Assembly: GCA_026785765.1 (NCBI GenBank)
Contig: JAJAZK010000378.1
Coordinates: 1 to 6,509 of the forward strand
DNA from: Rhodoferax sp.
Lineage (GTDB): Bacteria > Pseudomonadota > Gammaproteobacteria > Burkholderiales > Burkholderiaceae_C
Reading direction: 5' to 3'
Length of the DNA: 6,509 nucleotides
Shown: one piece after another, positions 1 through 5,929 of the stretch
Layout: each line of letters opens with the position of its first letter
Position numbering within the stretch: position 1 is the first letter of the stretch
Made by a program: the position numbers and the translations under genes
The notes under the pieces: generated by a model
Database searches by the model: none
What the model was told of the DNA's origin: nothing
Seen by the model: the letters and a program-made list of their open reading frames with translations, nothing else

Positions 1-2805
1 CGGTAACTCCAATAGCGTGAAGTCGGATTCGGACTGGCTGTTGGCAACTGGCCCGAACCCCAGCGGCACAGACGCTCGTTGTGCCGCAACCGGGCCGAGC
101 AACTGCCACCAACTGTCCGTCGCCTCCTTGTGCGCTTCGCTAGAGGACGCGACCAGCGTGTGGCGTGCCCTTGTCATCGCCACATACAGGGCGTTGAGCT
201 CTTCACGTTTCCTTTGCGTGATCTCGAACGCCAGCAGGTCCGCCGCGCATCCTGGCGGCCGGCTCTCACTGACCATAAACACGAAGCGGCGCGGGCGTGG
301 CAGCTCGCCCGGCCAGTCCACCAGCACACCCATGGTGTCGGTCGGGCGCTCCGGCGTGTCGGTGTCGAGCAGGATCACGATGTCGGCCTCCAGGCCCTTG
401 GCGCCATGGATGGTCAGCAGACGCACAGCTTGTGGAGTCAGCGCTGCCGGAGCCAAGACTCCTTGCGCCTTGAAAGCACGCACCATGGCATACGGGCTTG
501 CAAAGCGACCGCCACCGAGATTCAGGGCAGCGGCCAGCAAGGCACGGAGGTTCGCCAATACGCTCGGCCGCGCCTCGGCCGGTACCACCCGGGCGTATTC
601 GGCCAACACGTCCGCATCGCTGAAGATGGCTTGCAGCGCGTCGTGCGGCGGCAACTGCCGAACCCAGCCCTGCCAGCGCAACAGTATTGCTCCAATGCCG
701 CGCAGCAAGTGCCCGTGGGGCCACGGCTGCTGCAACACTTCGAACCACGGCGTGGGCGCAGCACGCTGGCGCAGCGCCAACGCAACCAGCGCCTCGTCGC
801 TGACACGAAACAAGGGCGACTTGAGCACCCGGGCCAGCGAAAGGTCGTGTTGGGGCGACACCAGCACGTCGAACAGCGCCACCAAGTCCTGCACTTCACA
901 ACAATCCGCCAACGCGGTTTTCTCGCCAATCTGCGCCGCCACTCCGACCGCCCGCAACGCCTGTTGCATCGGCAACAGGCCGGCGCGTCGGCGCGACAGC
1001 ACCATGATCTGCGGTGCGGCGACGCCGCCATCGACCTGTTGCCGTATCCACAGTGCCGCCTGCTGCGCTTCGCGCGCACGCAGGCTGTCGTCGGGCGCCT
1101 CCAGCGCCGTATCCAGGCTGTCGCGCCAGTGGGTCCCGGCTTCTCCTGGGACTTTCGGCACCTCTCCGGCGTTGGCGGGAACCCGCAGAATCGGCGGCAT
1201 ACTGCAAACCAGGCCAACTTCGCTGGACTGCGTCGTATGCGGCCGGAAACCTTCATAGGCGTTGGCGACACGGGTTTGCAACATGGTTCGGTTGACGGCG
1301 TCGATCACCCGCGTGGCGTTGCGTCGCGTATGGTCACAGGCGAGCAGGTCGCCACCGAGCCCGTCCCGAATGAAAGCTTGCGCGGCCATGAAAACCTGCG
1401 GCTCGGCCCGGCGGAACCGATAGATGCTCTGTTTCGGGTCTCCAACCAGAAAGACTCTGGGCGCACGGCCACGCGCGCCGGCATAACTTCCCAGCCAGGA
1501 CATCAGCGCCTGCCACTGCAGGGGGTTGGTGTCCTGGAACTCGTCGATCAATACGTGGCGCAGGTTTGCATCCAGCCGTTCCTGCACCCACCCCGACAGA
1601 ACCGGGTCCGACAACACCGCCTGCGCGCTGCGCTCCACGTCCTGCATGTCGACCCAGCCGCGTTGGTGCTTGAGCAGCGCGTATTCCTGCAGCAGAACCC
1701 GCGTCAGTCGCAACATGCGCTGCTGGTGCAACCAGGCCAAATGTTGCGCCTCTGCCGCGCACAACGCGGCCAGCTCGATGCCCGCCTCCTGCGCCGCCGC
1801 AAACTTCTGCAGGTGTTTGCTCAACCGGTCTTCGTCGGCCACAAAAAATGCCTTTCGCAGAATCGCCAGCCGCTGCGCCAGCACGTCTGTCCCATCGGCT
1901 GCGGCGTCGCTTTCCGAAAACGCCAGCAGCACCTGCTGCGCCGCCTTTTGTGGCGTGGCATTGCTCTCCCGCGCCAGCGCCCGGGCCCATGCCAACCAGC
2001 GTTGAGCGGCAGCGGGTGTCTGCAATGCCTGGCGCGGGTCATCGAGGCTCGCAAATTGCGGGTGAAGACTGCCAAACGCCTGTACTGACTGTTCCACCAC
2101 GCCCGCGGCGTCGGCCAGCGAAAACTCGGTACGTTTGTCCAGCGCCGCCGCCAACGCCTTTTCAGTCTGCGTCCGGCCGCAGGCCAGCACCACCTGCGCG
2201 AAGTCTTCGCGTCGCTCCGGTTGATCGACCAAGGCCTGATAGAAGCGGCGCCACACCAAATTGATGGCCTGGCTGTCGTCCTCCAGCAATTCGTATCCCA
2301 GTGGCAACTCCAGCCGTTGCAGCAATGCCAGCGGCGCCACCCTCAAAAGTGCTGCGAACCAGCTATGAAAAGTGCGCACCTGGACCTGTTGACCACTTTG
2401 TAGCAGTCGCTGGTACAGGGCGCCCAGTTGCTGGCAGCGCTGGGGCGTCAGCTGCGCGTCCGGTACGCCACGGGCGCGCAACTCCTGCGCCAGCACGTTG
2501 GGCGCAGCGCCGGCAAAGGACTGCAGCCACTCCTGCAGCCGCTGGCGCATTTCGGCTGCCGCGCGTTTGGTAAAGGTAATCGCCAGTATGCTGTTCGGCG
2601 CAACTGCGTCTGTGTCCTGCGGCCCGGCCGGTGACTCAAGCAAGGCACGCAGGATCCGTGACACCAGCATCCAGGTCTTGCCAGCACCGGCACAGGCCTC
2701 CACCGCCACGTCACGGCGCGGGTCACACGCAATTGCGTAGAACTGCTGCGCCGACACGGCGGCGCCGTTGTGCAGGTAGGCGGCCTGCGCGGGAGCTTCA
2801 GCCAA
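1..2805 (-). CDS. addA: AddA-like UvrD-family helicase (superfamily 1), C-terminus cut by window edge
   Basis: This is the ATP-dependent 3'-5' helicase (motor) subunit expected to pair with the adjacent AddB-like nuclease in processing double-strand DNA breaks for RecA recombination. I read 935 codons without a stop, running off the left edge. Visible motifs in order: Q motif near Q20-Q21; Walker A ACAGAGKT at 37-44 (K43); Ia ITFTKRAAAEMR at 76-87; VRTFHSWFA at 143-151; Walker B/motif II IDEFQDTNPLQW at 420-431; motif III VGDPKQSIYRFR at 454-465; VLSRRR at 602-607; motif V TIHGAKGLEAD at 798-808; motif VI YVAMTRAR at 874-881. No ATG lies upstream of Walker A in this frame. I chose TTG at 2805 because GGAG sits 7 bases before it; GTG at 2838 is the alternative. 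The start overlaps the end of addB by 8 bases, suggesting translational coupling. A C-terminal AddA nuclease domain, if present, lies outside the window. Generic UvrD/RecB-like helicase is the alternative name. Confidence 0.9.
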   Translation of the reverse strand, partial: MAEAPAQAAYLHNGAAVSAQQFYAIACDPRRDVAVEACAGAGKTWMLVSRILRALLESPAGPQDTDAVAPNSILAITFTKRAAAEMRQRLQEWLQSFAGAAPNVLAQELRARGVPDAQLTPQRCQQLGALYQRLLQSGQQVQVRTFHSWFAALLRVAPLALLQRLELPLGYELLEDDSQAINLVWRRFYQALVDQPERREDFAQVVLACGRTQTEKALAAALDKRTEFSLADAAGVVEQSVQAFGSLHPQFASLDDPRQALQTPAAAQRWLAWARALARESNATPQKAAQQVLLAFSESDAAADGTDVLAQRLAILRKAFFVADEDRLSKHLQKFAAAQEAGIELAALCAAEAQHLAWLHQQRMLRLTRVLLQEYALLKHQRGWVDMQDVERSAQAVLSDPVLSGWVQERLDANLRHVLIDEFQDTNPLQWQALMSWLGSYAGARGRAPRVFLVGDPKQSIYRFRRAEPQVFMAAQAFIRDGLGGDLLACDHTRRNATRVIDAVNRTMLQTRVANAYEGFRPHTTQSSEVGLVCSMPPILRVPANAGEVPKVPGEAGTHWRDSLDTALEAPDDSLRAREAQQAALWIRQQVDGGVAAPQIMVLSRRRAGLLPMQQALRAVGVAAQIGEKTALADCCEVQDLVALFDVLVSPQHDLSLARVLKSPLFRVSDEALVALALRQRAAPTPWFEVLQQPWPHGHLLRGIGAILLRWQGWVRQLPPHDALQAIFSDADVLAEYARVVPAEARPSVLANLRALLAAALNLGGGRFASPYAMVRAFKAQGVLAPAALTPQAVRLLTIHGAKGLEADIVILLDTDTPERPTDTMGVLVDWPGELPRPRRFVFMVSESRPPGCAADLLAFEITQRKREELNALYVAMTRARHTLVASSSEAHKEATDSWWQLLGPVAAQRASVPLGFGPVANSQSESDFTLLELP

Positions 2806-5314
2806 GTGGCAGCTCCGCGTCCAGAGTCTCGGCCGCACCCCAATGGTCTTTGCGGCACAGGCCGCGCGCCGCACAAAATTCGCATGCTGCACCGGTGCCC
2901 ATGGCAGGCAAGGGCGCGCCCTGGGCGATGCGGCGCGTGTCAGACAGAACTGCTTGCACCAGCTCGTCGCGCAGCACCACGATGTCAGGCTGTGCATAAA
3001 CTTTCACCGGCCCGGTCTCGCCGATGCTCAGGTACATCGCGTCAACAGTGTCATCGGCCAGCAGTGCCGCGTAAAACGGCAGCTGAACGTCTTCGCTGCC
3101 CGCCTTGACCCGCTGCGCGGTCCGGGTCCGTTGCTCGGTCTTGTAGTCGATAACCAGTTTGTGGCCCTGCGCGGATTGGTCGATTCGATCAATACGCCCC
3201 TGCACGCGCAGCCTTCCCAGGGCGATCTGGTGTTCTGCTTCCGCCTCGACAAAGCGGCTGCCGCTAATCTCATGCGCGGTCAGCCATTGCAGATAGGCCT
3301 CACGCACACGCGGCCAGGTGGCGGAAAACGGCAGGAACTCGGCCGCGTCCAGGCGCTGTTCGCGCGTCGCCCGTTCGGCCGCCGCGTCGATCGCCGCGCG
3401 ACGCCGCCTTGCGTCAGCGACGGGGCTTTCCTGCAAGGCCTCGTGAAAATGGCGCAGCACTGCATGCAGCCAGACCCCGAAATCGCGTTTTCCAAGCGCC
3501 TGGTCCAGTTCATCGCGCTCCCGCAAGCCGAGTTGGCGCAGCGCGAAGAAACGGTAAGGGCAACTGCGCAGGTCTTCGTAGGCACTGGCCGACATCGTGG
3601 TAACCGGCAGTTCGGCACCACTCGGGCGGGGCATGTAGATGGCCCGCGCCTGCAACTGGCGCCCCCGCCGTGGCTCAGCCGCCAGCCCTGGCTGTGGCAA
3701 CAACAACTCCTGGACCAGCGCGCTGGCCATCACTGGCTCACCGTTGTCACTCACGCGCCACAAAAAGTCGATGTGCGGCGCGCGCAGCGCGGAGCTCCAG
3801 GCAACGCGGTTTGCCGCCACCAATTGCGCGCGGGACGGCAAACCCAGCACGATGCGTTGCGCGGCAGTCCACCATCCCGCTGGTTCGGCGCACGCAGGAA
3901 AACGGTCCTCATCGGTGCCCGGAAACACCACCGCCACCAGGGCACGCCCGAGCAACTGCGTGAGTGGCAGGATGACCAGATGTTCTTGCGCCGGATGGGG
4001 CGGCACAAAACTGCCAGCCTCCAGTACTTGGGTCAGCCAGGCCACGAAGACACTTTGGCCAACCGCTTCCTGGTGCGCCTCGAACACGTCGGCGTCGGGT
4101 ACCTGCAAGTGCGTTGCGGTGATCACTGACTGCCCGGCCGTGTCACCCAACAACCCAGCCCACTGGCCGGTCTGCTGCAACATGTCGCGCAGCGCCTGCA
4201 ACCAGGCGCTGGTGCTCCGTGCAGCCTGCATGGAAGCGCGCAGTGCAGCAACGCGCTGCGCCAGTTCGGTTTGCAACCCCACTTGTTGCCAGCTGCGTGC
4301 CGCTATACGACGCATCTGTGTTTCCAGCGCGGCCACCTGCGCCGGGTCGAATGCTGGCGCGTTCTTCAACCAATCGAGCACAGTGTCACCCGACGCATCC
4401 CAGGCCATGGCGCGCAGCGAACCCATGAGTGTCGCAGCAGCGCGGGTGGTGGACAGGGTCCAGCCGGTCTCGTCGCGCACCAGCACGCCGCGTTCGGCCA
4501 ACATGGCACGCACCCGGCGCACCAAAAAGCGGTCTTGTGCGATCAGCGCTACCGGGCAGCGGCCCTGCGCCAGGTGCTGCAAAACACACGCCGCCGCACG
4601 TTCGGCCTCATCCTCGGCAGCCGCCGCTGCATGCAAGGCCAGCGCGCCACGCGCGGCCGGCCGGTCCAGGGTCAGGCACACACAACGGTTGCCGTAGCGT
4701 GCGCGCAGCGCATCCAATAACGGCTCTGACTGGAATCCTTCCACCAGCACCAGCAATTCGGCGCGCGCAGAGAACAACACGTCTGTCTCGTAAGCCGACC
4801 CAGCCACCCAAGCCACCGCAATCCGGCCCAGCCAGGTCTCCAGGCGCAGCGGCGAGTCCGGCTCCGGAACACCGAGTGATGCCGCCATCTGCGCCCCCCA
4901 AGCGGCACGCTGCGGTGGCGCAACGGCTGCGGCCACGCGCGCCAGGCTCCAGGCCGCCTCCATCAGTTTTCCAGCCAGCGCCGGTTGCGCCCGGCCCATG
5001 CCGGCACGCCGCATCAAAGACGCTGCAGTCAGCGCGTCGGTTGCCGCGTCTAGGCGCAAGTCATCGGTGTCGGGACTAAATCCACCCAGACTGCGACTCC
5101 AGTTGAGGGTGGTCTCAAAACGCGGCACAAATCCCGCCGCGCCGCCGGTTGCGCGCTGCCAGGCAGCACGGGCGTGCTGCATCAACTGCGCGTACGGAAG
5201 TAGCACCACGGTGTCGGCCGGATGCACATTGCGTTGCTCTACCTCGTCGCGGATCCGCAGTGCAACCCAGTCCCAGGCCACAATGGCATGATGGTTTTTC
5301 GCTATTTCAGGCAT
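2798..5314 (-). CDS. addB: AddB-like PD-(D/E)XK nuclease with iron-sulfur cysteines, 838 aa
   Basis: This is the nuclease subunit predicted to act with the downstream AddA-like helicase on double-strand DNA ends. Residues 1 to about 560 form the inactivated helicase-like part, with recognisable blocks VVLLPYAQL, VPRFETTLNW and VVFPGTDEDRFP (GTDED at 466-470). No GxxGxGKT Walker A is present. The C-terminal domain has the RecB/AddB nuclease features: H617 in GVWLHAVL, D709 in GRIDRID, D723 and K725 in LVIDYKTE. Four cysteines fit the AddB iron-sulfur pattern: C585 in RSCPYRFF, then C811, C814 and C820 spaced C-x2-C-x5-C. At 838 residues it is shorter than Bacillus-type AddB (about 1,160), mainly for want of an ATP-binding N-terminus. 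ATG 5314 is the only reasonable start: an in-frame TGA lies 13 codons upstream (5353-5351). The sequence before the ATG (GGTGGGCT) is a weak ribosome binding site. It is the first gene of a minus-strand pair and is divergent from trxA. Database entries may call it simply PD-(D/E)XK nuclease family protein. Confidence 0.9.
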   Translation of the reverse strand: MPEIAKNHHAIVAWDWVALRIRDEVEQRNVHPADTVVLLPYAQLMQHARAAWQRATGGAAGFVPRFETTLNWSRSLGGFSPDTDDLRLDAATDALTAASLMRRAGMGRAQPALAGKLMEAAWSLARVAAAVAPPQRAAWGAQMAASLGVPEPDSPLRLETWLGRIAVAWVAGSAYETDVLFSARAELLVLVEGFQSEPLLDALRARYGNRCVCLTLDRPAARGALALHAAAAAEDEAERAAACVLQHLAQGRCPVALIAQDRFLVRRVRAMLAERGVLVRDETGWTLSTTRAAATLMGSLRAMAWDASGDTVLDWLKNAPAFDPAQVAALETQMRRIAARSWQQVGLQTELAQRVAALRASMQAARSTSAWLQALRDMLQQTGQWAGLLGDTAGQSVITATHLQVPDADVFEAHQEAVGQSVFVAWLTQVLEAGSFVPPHPAQEHLVILPLTQLLGRALVAVVFPGTDEDRFPACAEPAGWWTAAQRIVLGLPSRAQLVAANRVAWSSALRAPHIDFLWRVSDNGEPVMASALVQELLLPQPGLAAEPRRGRQLQARAIYMPRPSGAELPVTTMSASAYEDLRSCPYRFFALRQLGLRERDELDQALGKRDFGVWLHAVLRHFHEALQESPVADARRRRAAIDAAAERATREQRLDAAEFLPFSATWPRVREAYLQWLTAHEISGSRFVEAEAEHQIALGRLRVQGRIDRIDQSAQGHKLVIDYKTEQRTRTAQRVKAGSEDVQLPFYAALLADDTVDAMYLSIGETGPVKVYAQPDIVVLRDELVQAVLSDTRRIAQGAPLPAMGTGAACEFCAARGLCRKDHWGAAETLDAELPLG
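2813..2816 (-). promoter_or_regulatory. Ribosome binding site inside the end of addB, for the helicase TTG start
   Basis: On the minus strand GGAG lies within the last codons of the AddB-like gene, 7 bases before TTG at 2805-2803. This spacing is typical of a Shine-Dalgarno site and is the reason for preferring the TTG over GTG at 2838, which has no clear site before it. The choice is inferred from sequence only. Confidence 0.5.
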
Positions 5315-5348
5315 AGCCCACCGGAAACCGGCTGTGGGAGTTGGTTTC

Positions 5349-5357
5349 TGTCACAAT
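5349..5357 (+). promoter_or_regulatory. Probable extended -10 box of the trxA promoter (TGTCACAAT)
   Basis: TG at 5349-5350, one base, then CACAAT at 5352-5357 resembles the extended -10 consensus TGnTATAAT (4 of 6 in the hexamer). Transcription would begin near 5363-5366, giving a leader of about 33 bases before the trxA ATG. No good -35 hexamer lies 16-18 bases upstream, which is tolerated with extended -10 promoters. A closely similar nonamer, TGTCATAAT, precedes rho, which supports the reading. Confidence 0.4.
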
Positions 5358-5387
5358 TTCTCCACTGTACCTGTACGAATCACCCAC

Positions 5388-5393
5388 AAGGAA
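5388..5393 (+). promoter_or_regulatory. trxA ribosome binding site (AAGGAA)
   Basis: AAGGAA ends 4 bases before the ATG at 5398. It decides the start of thioredoxin: the open frame extends back to a TTG at 5341, but that would add 19 residues unlike any thioredoxin N-terminus and has no ribosome binding site. Confidence 0.8.
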
Positions 5394-5397
5394 CACC

Positions 5398-5730
5398 ATG
5401 GCCAACGAACTAATCAAACACGTGTCGGACGCTTCGTTCGAAGTCGATGTGCTGCAGTCTGTACCACCGGTGTTGGTTGACTACTGGGCTGAGTGGTGTG
5501 GCCCATGCAAGATGATCGCGCCAATCCTCGATGAAGTGGCCACTGGCTACCAGGGCAAGCTGCAGGTCGCCAAGATGAACGTGGACGAAAACCGCGACAT
5601 CCCGGCCAAGTTCGGAATTCGTGGAATTCCCACGTTGATGTTGTTCAAGAACGGACAACTCGCGGCCACCAAAGTGGGGGCCATGAGCAAATCCCAGCTG
5701 ACCGCTTTCATTGACCAGCAACTCGCCTGA
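5398..5730 (+). CDS. trxA: Thioredoxin 1 (TrxA), 110 aa
   Basis: Thioredoxin is the small cytoplasmic dithiol protein that reduces disulfides in enzymes such as ribonucleotide reductase and peroxiredoxins, and is itself recharged by NADPH-dependent thioredoxin reductase. The protein is complete at the usual length of about 108-110. Active site WCGPCK has C34 and C37. The buried aspartate is D28 (VDYWAEWC), the matching lysine is K59, and the cis-proline is P78 in GIRGIPTLMLF, followed by the usual FKNG turn and a C-terminal helix. There is no signal peptide, so it is cytoplasmic. It starts at ATG 5398, supported by AAGGAA. It lies directly upstream of rho, as in many proteobacteria, and is divergent from the addB-addA pair. 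No intrinsic terminator with a T-tract follows, so some transcripts could continue into rho. Identification is essentially certain. Confidence 0.98.
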   Translation: MANELIKHVSDASFEVDVLQSVPPVLVDYWAEWCGPCKMIAPILDEVATGYQGKLQVAKMNVDENRDIPAKFGIRGIPTLMLFKNGQLAATKVGAMSKSQLTAFIDQQLA

Positions 5731-5736
5731 ACGGCA

Positions 5737-5751
5737 CGGGCGCAACGCCCG
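5737..5751 (+). other. GC hairpin just after the trxA stop, without T-tract
   Basis: CGGGCG (5737-5742), a CAA loop, and CGCCCG (5746-5751) form a perfect 6-bp stem 6 bases after the trxA stop codon. The following bases are GC-rich and contain no run of T, so it does not qualify as an intrinsic terminator. It may instead protect the 3' end of a trxA transcript made by Rho-dependent termination or processing. That role is inferred. Confidence 0.4.
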
Positions 5752-5789
5752 GCCCCGGCCGCAAGTCTGCATTACGGCCACTCTTTTCC

Positions 5790-5798
5790 TGTCATAAT
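5790..5798 (+). promoter_or_regulatory. Probable extended -10 box of the rho promoter (TGTCATAAT)
   Basis: TG at 5790-5791, one base, then CATAAT at 5793-5798 (5 of 6 to TATAAT) is a good extended -10 element. No -35 match is present at 16-18 bases upstream. Transcription would begin near 5804-5807, giving a rho leader of about 125 bases. Confidence 0.5.
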
Positions 5799-5830
5799 TC
5801 AGTCGTCCGCACTCTTCCACCCAGAGGCGG

Positions 5831-5865
5831 CTGGGTTCCCTGTTGGGAACACTCCAGACGGAACC
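5831..5865 (+). promoter_or_regulatory. Two alternative hairpins in the rho leader
   Basis: GTTCCC (5835-5840), loop TGTT, GGGAAC (5845-5850) is a perfect 6-bp hairpin, extended by CTGG (5831-5834) with CCAG (5854-5857) across a 3-base bulge. A second GGAACC at 5860-5865 is complementary to GGTTCC at 5834-5839, so the same left arm could instead pair with it. The two foldings exclude each other. Both can be read directly from the sequence; a regulatory switch is only inferred. Confidence 0.4.
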
Positions 5866-5875
5866 TGTGCTGAGT

Positions 5876-5918
5876 CCCGTCCCGAAACCCCCTCATTTTT
5901 GGCAGTCCACACCCCAAC
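5876..5918 (+). promoter_or_regulatory. C-rich, G-poor stretch in the rho leader, candidate rut-like site
   Basis: Of 43 bases, 21 are C and 5 are G, in a region where coding sequence has similar C and G. Rho binds such unstructured C-rich RNA. In E. coli, rho controls its own transcription through Rho-dependent attenuation in its leader, so a Rho-loading site here would fit. No direct evidence of binding exists in the sequence alone. Confidence 0.35.
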
Positions 5919-5922
5919 GGGG
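5912..5922 (+). promoter_or_regulatory. CCCC-AAC-GGGG hairpin over the likely rho ribosome binding site
   Basis: CCCC (5912-5915) can pair with GGGG (5919-5922) around a 3-base loop. The G-run ends 7 bases before the rho ATG and is the only purine-rich candidate for a Shine-Dalgarno site, so folding would hide it. The stem is only 4 bp, and the effect on translation is inferred. Confidence 0.35.
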
Positions 5923-5929
5923 CAATTCC

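Larger units (their letters stand above)
5315..5397. promoter_or_regulatory. Divergent intergenic region between addB and trxA
   Basis: These 83 bases separate two genes that start in opposite directions, so they must hold, or lie close to, the promoters of both. On the plus side an extended -10 and a good ribosome binding site for trxA are visible. On the minus side I found no convincing -10/-35 pair for addB, and its ribosome binding site is weak, which would fit low expression of the repair operon. No operator palindrome stands out. Confidence 0.6.

Noticed and set aside
318..325. E. coli Chi octamer GCTGGTGG on the minus strand (also at 4741-4748)
   Set aside because: Chi specificity differs between RecBCD and AddAB enzymes, and this octamer falls on common Leu-Val codons in GC-rich genes. 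Two copies in 6.5 kb are not informative.
79..2088. A 669-codon open frame on the plus strand, and another at 17-1258
   Set aside because: Both lie antisense to the helicase frame, which carries every expected motif without a stop. Their translations are rich in Arg, Gln and His with no recognisable domain, as expected of shadow frames in GC-rich DNA.
2843..4129. A 428-codon open frame on the plus strand, and one at 3639-4697
   Set aside because: Antisense shadows of the AddB-like gene, with low-complexity composition and no family signature.
5737..5751. The GC hairpin after trxA as an intrinsic terminator
   Set aside because: No T-tract follows the stem, so it lacks a required part of an intrinsic terminator. 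I list it only as a hairpin.
5410..5820. A 136-codon minus-strand open frame opposite trxA and the spacer
   Set aside because: It covers the certain thioredoxin gene on the other strand and has no recognisable domain or ribosome binding site.
5867..5929. Upstream in-frame GTG giving a 21-residue longer Rho, or a leader peptide
   Set aside because: The ATG at 5930 reproduces the E. coli Rho N-terminus and numbering exactly. The extension is Pro-rich translated leader sequence, has no stop of its own, and has no ribosome binding site.
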